Assembly (NCBI GenBank): GCA_002441345.1
Contig: DJVU01000047.1
Coordinates: 1 to 29,468, forward strand
Source of the DNA: Bacteroidales bacterium UBA6248
GTDB taxonomy: Bacteria > Bacteroidota > Bacteroidia > Bacteroidales > Lentimicrobiaceae
Direction: 5' to 3'
Length of the DNA stretch: 29,468 nucleotides
In this document: positions 15,943 through 23,863 of the stretch, piece by piece
How the letters are laid out: each line of letters begins with the position of its first letter
How positions within the stretch are numbered: the stretch's first letter is position 1
The notes under the pieces: generated by a model
What the model saw: only the letters and a program-made list of their open reading frames with translations
Databases searched by the model: none
What the model was told of the DNA's origin: nothing
Position numbers and translations under genes: made by a program

Positions 15943-16539
15943 TCAGGGAGCAGGCTTCAGGCTTTCGCTTCGGGCTTTCTGATAGCAATCGCGGCACAGC
16001 GGTTCGTAACTGTCGGTTTCTCCGAGCAGTACCAGTCGTTCATCGGCATTTTTGCGGTGCGAGAAATGTGCCAGATTGCCGCAATGCATGCAGATGGCGT
16101 GCACTTTGGTGACGTATTCGGCGGTAGCCATAAGGTCGGGGATGGGACCAAAAGGTTTGCCGGCGAAGTCCATATCCAGCCCGGCAACGATTACCCTTAT
16201 GCCTCCGGCGGCAAGTTTGTTGCATACAGCCACCAGCTCCATATCGAAAAACTGGGCTTCATCGATGCCCACCACATCCACATTATTGGCGTAGATGAGA
16301 ATCTGGGAGGAAGCCTGTACCGGTGTCGACTGAATTGAATTTTCGTTGTGCGATACAACGTTTGTTTCATCGTAGCGGGTATCGATGCTTGGCTTGAAGA
16401 TTTCTACGCGCTGCCGGGCTATGCGGGCACGGGTGAGCCGACGGATCAGTTCCTCGGTTTTTCCCGAGAACATTGATCCGCAAATGACTTCTATCCAGCC
16501 CCGTCGCTGTGCAGGGTTAATGGCACTCTCTAAAAACAT
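15943..16539 (-). CDS. tdk: Thymidine kinase, type II
   Basis: A 198-residue salvage kinase that phosphorylates thymidine to dTMP. The P-loop GSMFSGKT (21-28), the DEAQFF segment at 93-98 with the catalytic Glu94, the lasso-region GLDMDFAGKPFGP and a structural zinc site (Cys150, Cys153, Cys182, Cys185) are the complete type II set. Length matches the family. It has a single-gene setting, divergent from the plus-strand cluster at 16696. A -7 element lies 102 bp before its ATG. Confidence 0.97.
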   Translation of the reverse strand: MFLESAINPAQRRGWIEVICGSMFSGKTEELIRRLTRARIARQRVEIFKPSIDTRYDETNVVSHNENSIQSTPVQASSQILIYANNVDVVGIDEAQFFDMELVAVCNKLAAGGIRVIVAGLDMDFAGKPFGPIPDLMATAEYVTKVHAICMHCGNLAHFSHRKNADERLVLLGETDSYEPLCRDCYQKARSESLKPAP

Positions 16540-16641
16540 TGATGGATCTGTTCAATTTTCTATTACTTTTATCCACTCATAACAACGGCAAAAGGATAAA
16601 ATGCCTTTTTCCGGCAGTATGAATTCCGGCAGACCGATGTA

Positions 16642-16649
16642 CAAAAATA
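16642..16649 (-). promoter_or_regulatory. -7 promoter element for tdk
   Basis: Minus-strand TATTTTTG matches TAnnTTTG exactly, 102 bp before the tdk ATG. No -33 element is clear. In the same 156 bp region I see no good plus-strand element for the gene at 16696. Confidence 0.4.
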
Positions 16650-16695
16650 CCATGATTAAGCGTTCTGCTTCCTGCTTTTTGATTTTTTTACTAAC

Positions 16696-17535
16696 ATGAA
16701 CACATTACATCACGAAATCAGCAGTATTCTCAGGCAGATCGGCGAACGTCACTCGCGTTTGCAAAATGCCGGAACTCCGGTTCCTTCCATAGAAACCGAT
16801 ATTCTTCTGGGGCTTATCCGGGACTTATACGTTAAGGCGGAAGCTCTCCGGAGTGCTTCTGCCACAGTGGCAGTGGAGCCGGATTCCGTTGCCGGGGCGG
16901 AAGCGCCTGCAGTGGCAACCGCTGCAGTTCCGGGACCGGAAATCAGCGTGCAGCCGGATCCGGAGCCCGGAATTATTATCCCTGAACCGGAGGCTGTGGA
17001 ACCTCCGGCAGCATCTGAACCCGAAGTACCGGATCCCGCAGCGGTTCCGGAAACAACCGTCCCTGAAAAGGAAGAAGAGCCTCCGGCAATTGTTCCTGAT
17101 GAGACGTTTATTGCCGAGCCACCGGTTAACGCTCCGCTGCCCTTTACCCGCAGTCAGGAGAGTAGCGCCGTTCAGCCTTCAACCGATTTGTTTGGCTTTA
17201 CTTCCGCTGCCGATAAGCCGAAGCATTCCATTCCCTCGCTCAACGAGAAAATCACTGCCGGAAAGAGTGAACTCACCCTTTCCGATAAGATAAACCTGAA
17301 ACCCATAGCCGACCTGAAAGCCACTATTGGAATAAATGAAAAATTTCAGTTCATCAACGAGCTGTTCGACGGTTCATCGGAACAATACAACGAAGCAGTT
17401 GCCAGGCTGAATACCTGCGGGGGTTCGTATGCCGCGGCAGCGCTGATGGCCGGGCTTGAAGCCAGGTACGGATGGGACAGGGAAAATTCCGTGTACCTTA
17501 AATTCAACGAATACATTACCAGGAGGTATCTGTAA
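16696..17535 (+). CDS. Unknown two-module protein with Pro/Glu-rich linker
   Basis: A 279-residue soluble protein without signal peptide or membrane segment. A short helical N-terminal module (1-55, with SIETDILLGLIRDLYVKAEAL) is joined to a compact helical C-terminal module (about 190-279, with LTLSDKINL, IGINEKFQFINELFDG and YNEAVARLNTCGG) by a low-complexity linker of about 110 residues made of Pro, Glu, Val and Ala. The two ends look like conserved segments seen in Bacteroidetes proteins of unknown function; the linker is probably disordered. It heads a plus-strand run followed after 49 bp by an M28 peptidase, then rsmI and a NUDIX gene. No function can be assigned. A scaffold or adaptor is only a guess. 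Confidence 0.8.
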   Translation: MNTLHHEISSILRQIGERHSRLQNAGTPVPSIETDILLGLIRDLYVKAEALRSASATVAVEPDSVAGAEAPAVATAAVPGPEISVQPDPEPGIIIPEPEAVEPPAASEPEVPDPAAVPETTVPEKEEEPPAIVPDETFIAEPPVNAPLPFTRSQESSAVQPSTDLFGFTSAADKPKHSIPSLNEKITAGKSELTLSDKINLKPIADLKATIGINEKFQFINELFDGSSEQYNEAVARLNTCGGSYAAAALMAGLEARYGWDRENSVYLKFNEYITRRYL

Positions 17536-17548
17536 CACCTCATACGAA

Positions 17549-17567
17549 ACCGGTTGATGAGACCGGT
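17549..17567 (+). other. Inverted repeat ACCGGT-N7-ACCGGT
   Basis: Two copies of the palindrome ACCGGT separated by seven bases lie in the 49 bp between the unknown gene and the M28 peptidase gene. It can fold as a 6 bp hairpin but no T run follows, so it is not an intrinsic terminator. It could be an mRNA processing or protein-binding site. Confidence 0.35.
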
Positions 17568-17584
17568 ATAATACCCTTACCGAC

Positions 17585-18910
17585 ATGAGAAAATCCGGAA
17601 TTTTTGCACTTCCCGTTTTACTTTTTTGTTTCACCTTCTTTGCTCCGGCAAGCCTGGCACAGGAAACCGGGTTTGCCCGGTACATTGTCGACAGTATGTC
17701 GGCACCGGGAATGTATGGGAGAGGCTACGTAAATCATGGAGGTCTTATTGCCTCGGAATTTCTGAGCCGGGAGTTTTTCAAAGCCGGGATCATTCCATTC
17801 AGCGACAGTTATTCGCAGGAGTTCCGTTTTCCGATGAATACATTTCCGGGAGCCATGGTGCTGAATGCGGGTGGCAGAGATCTGATCCCGGGGATCGAAT
17901 TCACCGTTAAAGCCTCATCGCCTTCCGTTAACCGGATGTACGAAGTAATACTGCTCGACTCTGCCCTGTTTGAAAATCCGCGAAAGCTGGAACGCAGGAT
18001 AGGGAAAGATCCCTCGGGCAGCATGATAGCATTCAACCGCAGGCAACTGAAGGGCGATGCCGCGAAACTGGCCGATTCCATGCTTGCAACGAATTTTGCC
18101 GGTGCCGGCGGTTTTATGCTTATCAACCCCGGAGAAAAGCTGATATGGAGCGTATCGCCCGGAGGTATACCTGCAGAATATCCAGTTGTGGAGGTTCTGG
18201 AACAGGCACTTCCGCGAAAGCTGGCAAAAGCCGCACTTACGATAGATGCTGAGTTTTTTGAAGAGTATCCGGTGAAGAATATTCTGGGCTTTGTACCCGG
18301 ACACAGGAATCCCGATTCCGTGCTGGTGATTTCAGCCCATTACGACCATCTGGGGATGATGGGACGTACGGCAGTATTTCCGGGAGCTAACGACAATGCC
18401 AGCGGCGTTGCGATGATGCTTGACCTGGCAAGGTATTTTGCCGACAGCGCAAACCGGCCCTCCTTCAGCGTTGCTTTTATGGCTTTTGCAGGGGAAGAAG
18501 CCGGACTGAAGGGTTCGGAGTATTATACCGAAAATCCGGTTTTCCCTCTCGGGAACATCAAATTTCTGATCAACCTTGATATGGTGGGCACCGGCAGCGA
18601 AGGCATAACCATGGTTAACGGGGAACAGTTTCCGGCATATTATGAACGAATGGCAAAGATAAATGCCGATAACGAATACCTTCTTACCGTGAGGAAGCGC
18701 GGCGAAAGCTGCAACAGCGACCATTGCCCGTTCTATAAAAAGGGAGTGCCGGCGGTGTTTATCTATTCCATGGGAAGGGAGCACCGGGAGTATCATACCC
18801 TGAACGACAGAGGCGGCCTGGTTCCGTTTTCGGAATACGAAGACATCTTCCGTTTGCTGCGAGATTTTATCTGTTCGTTTGAACCGGAACTGCCGGCTGA
18901 AGAAAGTTAG
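17585..18910 (+). CDS. Secreted M28-family zinc peptidase
   Basis: A 441-residue exported aminopeptidase-type enzyme. A signal peptide (1-25, cleavage near SLA25) is followed by a region of about 200 residues that probably includes a protease-associated (PA)-like domain, then the M28 catalytic domain (about 230-435). The di-zinc ligands and catalytic residues can be placed: His252 in AHYDH, Asp270 in GANDNASG, Glu304-Glu305 in AGEEAG, Asp332 in NLDMVG and His404 in EYHTLND. All are intact, so it should be active, releasing N-terminal residues from peptides in the periplasm or outside the cell. It is 49 bp after the unknown two-module gene and 36 bp before rsmI, probably in one transcript. Confidence 0.92.
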   Translation: MRKSGIFALPVLLFCFTFFAPASLAQETGFARYIVDSMSAPGMYGRGYVNHGGLIASEFLSREFFKAGIIPFSDSYSQEFRFPMNTFPGAMVLNAGGRDLIPGIEFTVKASSPSVNRMYEVILLDSALFENPRKLERRIGKDPSGSMIAFNRRQLKGDAAKLADSMLATNFAGAGGFMLINPGEKLIWSVSPGGIPAEYPVVEVLEQALPRKLAKAALTIDAEFFEEYPVKNILGFVPGHRNPDSVLVISAHYDHLGMMGRTAVFPGANDNASGVAMMLDLARYFADSANRPSFSVAFMAFAGEEAGLKGSEYYTENPVFPLGNIKFLINLDMVGTGSEGITMVNGEQFPAYYERMAKINADNEYLLTVRKRGESCNSDHCPFYKKGVPAVFIYSMGREHREYHTLNDRGGLVPFSEYEDIFRLLRDFICSFEPELPAEES

Positions 18911-18946
18911 GGAAGCGGAGCGACCCTTACCTCAAAAACAAGAGCT

Positions 18947-19654
18947 ATGGCAAAGCTTTATCTGGTACCAACCCCTGTCGGGAATCTGGAAGACATAACC
19001 CTGAGGGCTATCCGTCTATTGAAAGAGGTGAGTCTGATACTCGCCGAGGATACGCGTAAAACGGGTCTTCTGCTGAAGCATTACGGCATCGGAACCCGCA
19101 TGCAGTCGCACCACATGCACAACGAACACCGCACGGCCGAAAGTATTGCTGCCCGTATTGCCGGGGGTGAATCCATAGCCCTGGTTACGGATGCCGGAAC
19201 CCCCGGTATTTCCGATCCGGGATTTTTACTGGTAAGGTCGTGCATACAAGCGGGTATAGAAGTGGAAACCCTGCCGGGTGCGACAGCTTTTGTCCCCGCC
19301 CTGGTGAATTCGGGACTGCCCTGCGACCGTTTTTATTTCGAAGGATTTCTTCCGCATAAAAAGGGCAGGCAAACCCGGATTGCATTCCTGCAAACCCTGC
19401 CCTGTACCATAGTGCTGTATGAATCGCCGTTCAGACTGGTAAAGACGCTTGAGCAGCTTGCCGCTGTCATGGGCGACGAACGCAGTGCATGCGTTTCGAG
19501 GGAGATCAGCAAGATGTTTGAGGAAAACCGCAGAGGAACCCTGACCGGACTGGCCAGCCATTACCGTGAACATCCCCCGAAAGGGGAAATAGTACTTACC
19601 GTTGCGGGGAACGACTACCGCAGCGACTATATCCCTGAAGAAACGGAGGGATGA
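18947..19654 (+). CDS. rsmI: 16S rRNA (cytidine1402-2'-O)-methyltransferase
   Basis: A 235-residue SAM-dependent methyltransferase of the tetrapyrrole-methylase fold that methylates the ribose of C1402 in the 16S rRNA decoding site. Family motifs are LYLVPTPVGNLEDITLRA at the N-terminus, LILAEDTRKTG, HNEHR, ALVTDAGTPGISDPG, EVETLPGATAFVPAL and the segment FEGFLPHKKGR. Length is slightly shorter than the E. coli enzyme. The C-terminal helical extension found there is absent. It lies in the plus-strand run between the M28 peptidase and the NUDIX hydrolase. Confidence 0.96.
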   Translation: MAKLYLVPTPVGNLEDITLRAIRLLKEVSLILAEDTRKTGLLLKHYGIGTRMQSHHMHNEHRTAESIAARIAGGESIALVTDAGTPGISDPGFLLVRSCIQAGIEVETLPGATAFVPALVNSGLPCDRFYFEGFLPHKKGRQTRIAFLQTLPCTIVLYESPFRLVKTLEQLAAVMGDERSACVSREISKMFEENRRGTLTGLASHYREHPPKGEIVLTVAGNDYRSDYIPEETEG

Positions 19655-19680
19655 TGTATTGATTTATTCAAAGCCGGATT

Positions 19681-20121
19681 ATGTATACGTATTCTTATCC
19701 CCGCCCCGCAGTTACCGTTGATGCCGTTGTCTTCAGAAACGACAGGCTTGAACCCGAGGTGCTTCTGATACGGAGGGGGCGGATGCCTTTTGAGGGGATG
19801 TGGGCGGTTCCCGGGGGATTTCTCGATATGGATGAAACACCGGAACAGGCCGTGATTCGTGAGCTGAACGAAGAAACGGGGATCGAAGGTATTGCGTTGC
19901 ATCAGTACCATACGTTCGGAGCGCTGAACCGCGACCCGCGTCACCGTACCATCAGCATTGCCTATGCAGGGATGCTGAACGGCGATAAACCGGTAAAAGG
20001 CGGTGACGATGCTTCTGAAGCGGCGTGGCATCCCGTACGTTCGCTTCCGCCCCTGGCATTTGACCACGACGAGGTGGTGGCCGCCGCCCTTGACTATGCC
20101 CGTACAAGGGGATGGTTTTAG
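19681..20121 (+). CDS. NUDIX hydrolase, ADP-ribose pyrophosphatase-like
   Basis: A 146-residue hydrolase of nucleoside diphosphates linked to another moiety. The NUDIX box GGFLDMDETPEQAVIRELN to EETG (45-67) is complete, including the metal-binding REx2EE. The segments VLLIRRG, GALNRDPRHRTISIAYAG and a C-terminal AFDHDEV resemble the ADP-ribose pyrophosphatase group and the NUDIX part of NrtR regulators. There is no DNA-binding extension here, so it is an enzyme rather than a regulator. It starts 26 bp after rsmI and its stop is only 6 bp from that of the convergent elbB. Confidence 0.9.
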   Translation: MYTYSYPRPAVTVDAVVFRNDRLEPEVLLIRRGRMPFEGMWAVPGGFLDMDETPEQAVIRELNEETGIEGIALHQYHTFGALNRDPRHRTISIAYAGMLNGDKPVKGGDDASEAAWHPVRSLPPLAFDHDEVVAAALDYARTRGWF

Positions 20122-20127
20122 ATTTCC

Positions 20128-20778
20128 TTACTTAAGTTCGGCAAGTATTGCCTTTACAATGTTCTCGGCTCCGTCAGCGATGTCGGTAATGCTGGCATCG
20201 AGCATATAGCAAGGGGTTGTAAAAACCGGCCGGTGTGTGTCGCGAACCACTTCGCCGTGTCCGGTATTGATATGTGTAGCACCGGCTTTTTCAACTGCTG
20301 CAGCCGTTCCGGCATCGTCGCCTATGGTGATTTCAACATTTCCAAGCACTTTAGCCAGCAATACGGGGGAGATGCAAAGTGCTCCGATCGGCTTTTTAAG
20401 GGTGGCCATGTCGCGTATAACCTTCTCTACCATGCTGTTGACCTTGCTGCCGGGGCCTTCGAAAGCCCAGGAGCTGAGGTTTTTGGCCACTCCGAAGCCG
20501 CCGGGGAAGATAACGGCATCAAACTCTCTGGCATTGAACAGCTTAAGGTCACTGATTTTACCCCGGGCGATGCGTGCCGATTCAATCAGAACGTTGCGGG
20601 TTTCGCTCATCTCCTTGCCGGTGATGTGGTTGATTACGTGATGCTGGGGAATATCGGGAGCAAAAATTTCGTATTCAGCACCCAGCTTTTTAATAGCCAG
20701 CAGAGTAAGGGTCGCCTCATGAATCTCGGCTCCGTCGAAGACACCACAACCCGACAGTATAACTGCAAATTTCTTCAT
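20128..20778 (-). CDS. elbB: ElbB-type glyoxalase (DJ-1/PfpI superfamily)
   Basis: A 216-residue protein matching ElbB, a DJ-1/PfpI-fold protein with glyoxalase III activity reported in E. coli and originally tied to isoprenoid metabolism. Diagnostic segments are VILSGCGVFDGAEIHE, PQHHVINHITGKEM, AVIFPGGFGVAKNLS and the nucleophile elbow IGALCISPVLLAKVL with Cys135. The C-terminal half has GDDAGTAAAVEKAGATH and TTPCYMLDA. Length agrees with the family. It is a single-gene unit with a -7 element 117 bp before the start, convergent with the NUDIX gene without a visible terminator between them. Confidence 0.95.
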   Translation of the reverse strand: MKKFAVILSGCGVFDGAEIHEATLTLLAIKKLGAEYEIFAPDIPQHHVINHITGKEMSETRNVLIESARIARGKISDLKLFNAREFDAVIFPGGFGVAKNLSSWAFEGPGSKVNSMVEKVIRDMATLKKPIGALCISPVLLAKVLGNVEITIGDDAGTAAAVEKAGATHINTGHGEVVRDTHRPVFTTPCYMLDASITDIADGAENIVKAILAELK

Positions 20779-20895
20779 AGCGTTTTGGTTTTTTGGGTTA
20801 ATACCGCACCACCTTTGCTTTGTTCAGTTTTTTGTACTGAGCCTTTGCCTGGAATAATTACCCGGCTGGCGCAAAAAGATAAAGGTTCGCTTTGA

Positions 20896-20903
20896 CAAAT
20901 TTA
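20896..20903 (-). promoter_or_regulatory. -7 promoter element for elbB
   Basis: Minus-strand TAAATTTG matches TAnnTTTG exactly, 117 bp before the elbB ATG. A TTG at 20929-20931 is 25 bp upstream, too far for a good -33. A long leader of about 110 nt would result. Confidence 0.4.
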
Positions 20904-21001
20904 ATCAATTTCACGATACCCTTGGCCGCAACTGCAGAGGCGGAATGGGTGTCCCGCTTACATTAATGGTTCCGGATGTGGTACCGAAACCCTGAAATCC
21001 T

Positions 21002-21009
21002 TAATTTTA
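21002..21009 (+). promoter_or_regulatory. Near-match -7 element for the SRAP gene
   Basis: TAATTTTA differs from TAnnTTTG only at the last base and lies 17 bp before the ATG at 21027. This position supports the downstream start chosen for the SRAP gene. Confidence 0.4.
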
Positions 21010-21026
21010 CCTCTAAAACCAATTGT

Positions 21027-21710
21027 ATGTGCGGACGTTTTTCTCTTACCACCGATGAGCAGCGCCTCAACGAGTTTTTCCGGCTGGCGGGAGGCGAAGA
21101 ACCCTATGTTCCCCGGTATAATGGAGCTCCAACGCAGAGCCTTGCGGTGATAACCGGCGATGATTCTTCCAGACTCCGCTATTTCAGATGGGGCCTCATT
21201 CCTGTCTGGGCAAAGGAGTTACCGCGCAGCAGTCCGGTAATCAATGCACGGGCGGAAAGCCTGTCAGAGAAAACCATGTTCCGCAGGCTGATTGCCAGGC
21301 AGCGCTGCCTGGTACCTGCCGATGGCTTTTACGAATGGGTGAGGGCAGGTAAAAAGCAGCCCTACCGTTTTATTATGGCCGACAATTCACCTTTTGCCAT
21401 GGCCGGCCTGTGGGATGCGTGGAAAAGTCCGCAGGGCACTGTTTTAAAATCCTTTGCCATCATTACCACCGAAGCCAATGAACTTATGAAACCCATTCAC
21501 GACCGCATGCCCGTGATCCTGGAGCAGGAGCATTATGAGGCATGGATGGGCGAAACGGACGAAAAGCTGCTGCGGATGCTGTTGCGCCCGCTTCCCGCTT
21601 CCCGGATGAAAGCTTACAGGGTTTCAGACCGGGTGAATAAAGTAACGGCCGAAGGCCCCGAACTTATTAAGCCGCAGGAGGAACCAGACCTTTTTTCGAC
21701 AGATTTCTGA
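21027..21710 (+). CDS. SRAP/HMCES-family abasic-site protein (YedK-like)
   Basis: A 227-residue member of the SRAP family, which forms a covalent thiazolidine link between its N-terminal Cys and abasic sites in single-stranded DNA and so protects them. The catalytic Cys must be residue 2, which fixes the start at the ATG of MCGRFSLT; an in-frame ATG at 20976 would bury it. The other active-site residues are visible: Asn73 (INARAES), Glu103 (GFYEW) and His158 (HDRMPVIL), matching Asn75, Glu105 and His160 of E. coli YedK. It is followed after 12 bp by a GT-C glycosyltransferase gene, which is probably cotranscribed but functionally unrelated. Confidence 0.94.
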   Translation: MCGRFSLTTDEQRLNEFFRLAGGEEPYVPRYNGAPTQSLAVITGDDSSRLRYFRWGLIPVWAKELPRSSPVINARAESLSEKTMFRRLIARQRCLVPADGFYEWVRAGKKQPYRFIMADNSPFAMAGLWDAWKSPQGTVLKSFAIITTEANELMKPIHDRMPVILEQEHYEAWMGETDEKLLRMLLRPLPASRMKAYRVSDRVNKVTAEGPELIKPQEEPDLFSTDF

Positions 21711-21722
21711 AGCCTTTAACGA

Positions 21723-23225
21723 ATGGAAAATCTCATTCCCGGAATAATTACGGTGGTTGTTTGCCTTGTGGGATATTACACCTCGTGGAAATACCAGGCA
21801 AAGGATAACTACCGGATGGCACTGTGGTTGTTGCTGATTTCGGGTCTGCTCCTGAGGATTTACACATCCACCGATTTCTTCCTGCACTACTGGGACGAAC
21901 GGTATCACGCACTGGTAGCCAAAAACCTCATGAATCACCCGTTCAGGCCCACCTTGTACGATACGCCCCTGCTTCCTTACGATTACACCAACTGGCCGGG
22001 CAACCACATCTGGCTGCACAAGCAGCCTATGGCACTGTGGCTGATGGCGTTGAGTATGAAAATATTCGGGGTGAACGAAATTGCCCTCAGGCTTCCGTCC
22101 ATCCTGATGTCTGCGGCCGGGATCTGGATGACGTGGTTTACCGGGAAACACCTGGCCGGTAAAAAAGCCGGCTATCTGGCGGCATTTTTCTTTTCGGTGA
22201 ACGGACTGATTATTGAACTTACGGGAGGCAGGGTGGCTACCGACCATATCGACATCGCTTTTCTGTTTTTTATTGAACTGTCCATTGTTCTGTCGATAGC
22301 TTTTGCGCAAAGCAAAAATCCCCTGTTTAACATTCTGGCCGGCATGGCTCTGGGAGCGGCAATACTATCGAAGTACCTGCCGGCACTAATTGTGCTTCCG
22401 GTCTGGCTGCTGATTGTTTACGATTCCGGAAATTTCAGTTTGAAAACCATCGCGTTTCAGTTTCTGATACTCACGGGCATCAGCGTGCTGGTTTTTCTCC
22501 CCTGGCAGATTTATATCTTCCGGTCATTTCCCGCGGAAGCGGCCTGGGAATCGCACATGAATTTCAGGCATCTTACGGAAGTGATTGAAGAGCGTACCGG
22601 ACCGTTTTACTACTTTGCCGATAAAATCAGGATTAATTACGGCGAGCTGATTTATCTGCCCCTGCTCTGGTTTTTGTGGAGAACCATCCGGAATCCGCGG
22701 AATTTAAAAATGCTGGCAGTAAGCATCTGGTTTCTGATTCCGTTTGTATTTTTCTCGCTTGCGCGGACGAAGATGCAGGGGTACATGCTTTTTACGGCTC
22801 CGGCATTGTTTATAATGACGGCGGTTTTCTGGGTGATGCTTTCGGAAATAAAAACGCATAGCCGGTACCGGCACCTGCTGAATGTATTGCTGGTTCTGTT
22901 TATTTTACTTCCCGTAAGGTATTCGCTGGAGCGGGCCAAGCCGTTTCAGATACGTGCACGTAACCCGGAATGGGTAAAAGAGCTGAGGCAGCTGAAGGAG
23001 GAAGGGAATGAGAAGGGGATGATCCTGAACTATGCAAATCCGGTGGAAGCGATGTTTTATACCGGCATGACGGTTTACCCGTATATTCCGGATGAGGCGG
23101 CCATTCGCTCCATCGTGGGGCAGGGGTATTTGGTCATCGTCAACGACAAGGGCGATGTGCCTGCCGGTATTGCCGCGCTTGAAGGAGTACGGCTGAAAAA
23201 ACTGGCAGAGGCTCCGGCACCGTGA
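21723..23225 (+). CDS. GT-C membrane glycosyltransferase, ArnT/PMT-like
   Basis: A 500-residue polytopic inner-membrane protein with about ten to twelve transmembrane segments and a soluble C-terminal tail (about 405-500). The first large periplasmic loop has the acidic pair in HYWDERYHALVAKNL (Asp58-Glu59) and is followed by HKQPMALWLMA and ALRLPSI. This is the pattern of the ArnT/PMT group that transfers a sugar from a polyprenyl-phosphate donor to lipid A, another lipid or protein. The acceptor cannot be told from the sequence. It lies 12 bp after the SRAP gene. Its stop is 86 bp before the next gene, where a new promoter is seen. Confidence 0.88.
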   Translation: MENLIPGIITVVVCLVGYYTSWKYQAKDNYRMALWLLLISGLLLRIYTSTDFFLHYWDERYHALVAKNLMNHPFRPTLYDTPLLPYDYTNWPGNHIWLHKQPMALWLMALSMKIFGVNEIALRLPSILMSAAGIWMTWFTGKHLAGKKAGYLAAFFFSVNGLIIELTGGRVATDHIDIAFLFFIELSIVLSIAFAQSKNPLFNILAGMALGAAILSKYLPALIVLPVWLLIVYDSGNFSLKTIAFQFLILTGISVLVFLPWQIYIFRSFPAEAAWESHMNFRHLTEVIEERTGPFYYFADKIRINYGELIYLPLLWFLWRTIRNPRNLKMLAVSIWFLIPFVFFSLARTKMQGYMLFTAPALFIMTAVFWVMLSEIKTHSRYRHLLNVLLVLFILLPVRYSLERAKPFQIRARNPEWVKELRQLKEEGNEKGMILNYANPVEAMFYTGMTVYPYIPDEAAIRSIVGQGYLVIVNDKGDVPAGIAALEGVRLKKLAEAPAP

Positions 23226-23275
23226 GGTATTTTGGGCTATCTTAGCTCCTGTTTACCGGCAGAAACGGCACAGCT

Positions 23276-23304
23276 TTTGCGCGATTTCACCGTCGTTAAG
23301 TTTG
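23276..23304 (+). promoter_or_regulatory. Promoter of the lipoprotein-DUF218 pair
   Basis: TAAGTTTG at 23297-23304 is an exact -7 match and TTTG at 23276-23279 a possible -33, with a 17 bp spacer that is somewhat short. The ATG begins 8 bp after the -7 element, so the transcript should be nearly leaderless. Confidence 0.55.
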
Positions 23305-23311
23305 AACCATT

Positions 23312-23842
23312 ATGAAGAGGTATCGTTCGCTGTTTATTCTGATGTTTTTATTTGCCTTGCTCTGGTCGTGCAAGAAATACGAGGACTTCCCGGATGAGCC
23401 ACAGATTGAATTTCTTGACTTTGTGCTGCTGCGCGATGATCAGGGCATTGATCAGAGGGGAGTGTTAACCTTCGGATTCACCGATGGGGATGGCAATCTG
23501 GGACTGTTTGAAAGCGACTCTCTGCCTCCTTTTGATTACAATCTTTTTATCCGGTATTTCGAAAAACAGAACGGAACATTCAGGGAAGTCTTTCTGGTGA
23601 CCCCCGTATACCTGAACGATACGACCATTATTTACGATACGGCTACGTTCAACGGGCGCATTCCCAACCTTACCCCTGCCGGCAAAAACAAGGCGATAAG
23701 CGGGGAAATCCGGGACACCCTGTTTGTAAACAATCCACTGTCGCGTTTCGATACCATAATGTTCGAAGTGTACATCAAAGACCGGGATCTAAACGCAAGC
23801 AATACCATCCAAACCCCTCCCATCGTTGTGAAAAAGCGGTAA
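23312..23842 (+). CDS. Small lipoprotein of unknown function
   Basis: A 176-residue lipoprotein: a basic N-terminus (MKRYR), hydrophobic core and lipobox LWSC with Cys20. The residues after the Cys are KKYEDFPDE; the acidic cluster close to the lipidated Cys resembles the lipoprotein export signals of Bacteroidetes and may direct it to the cell surface (inference). The mature part is about 155 residues with beta pattern (EFLDFVLLRD, VLTFGFTDGDGNLGLF, MFEVYIKDRDLNASN), suggesting one Ig-like or sandwich domain; its Asp-rich turns could bind Ca2+. I recognise it as a lipoprotein type frequent in the phylum without a known function. It is 21 bp upstream of the DUF218 gene. Confidence 0.8.
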   Translation: MKRYRSLFILMFLFALLWSCKKYEDFPDEPQIEFLDFVLLRDDQGIDQRGVLTFGFTDGDGNLGLFESDSLPPFDYNLFIRYFEKQNGTFREVFLVTPVYLNDTTIIYDTATFNGRIPNLTPAGKNKAISGEIRDTLFVNNPLSRFDTIMFEVYIKDRDLNASNTIQTPPIVVKKR

Positions 23843-23863
23843 GCGGAGGTAAAATCTGATCTT

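Noticed and set aside
20976..21026. Upstream ATG for the SRAP gene.
   Set aside because: The reactive Cys must be residue 2 and the -7-like element lies inside this stretch, so the start at 21027 is right.
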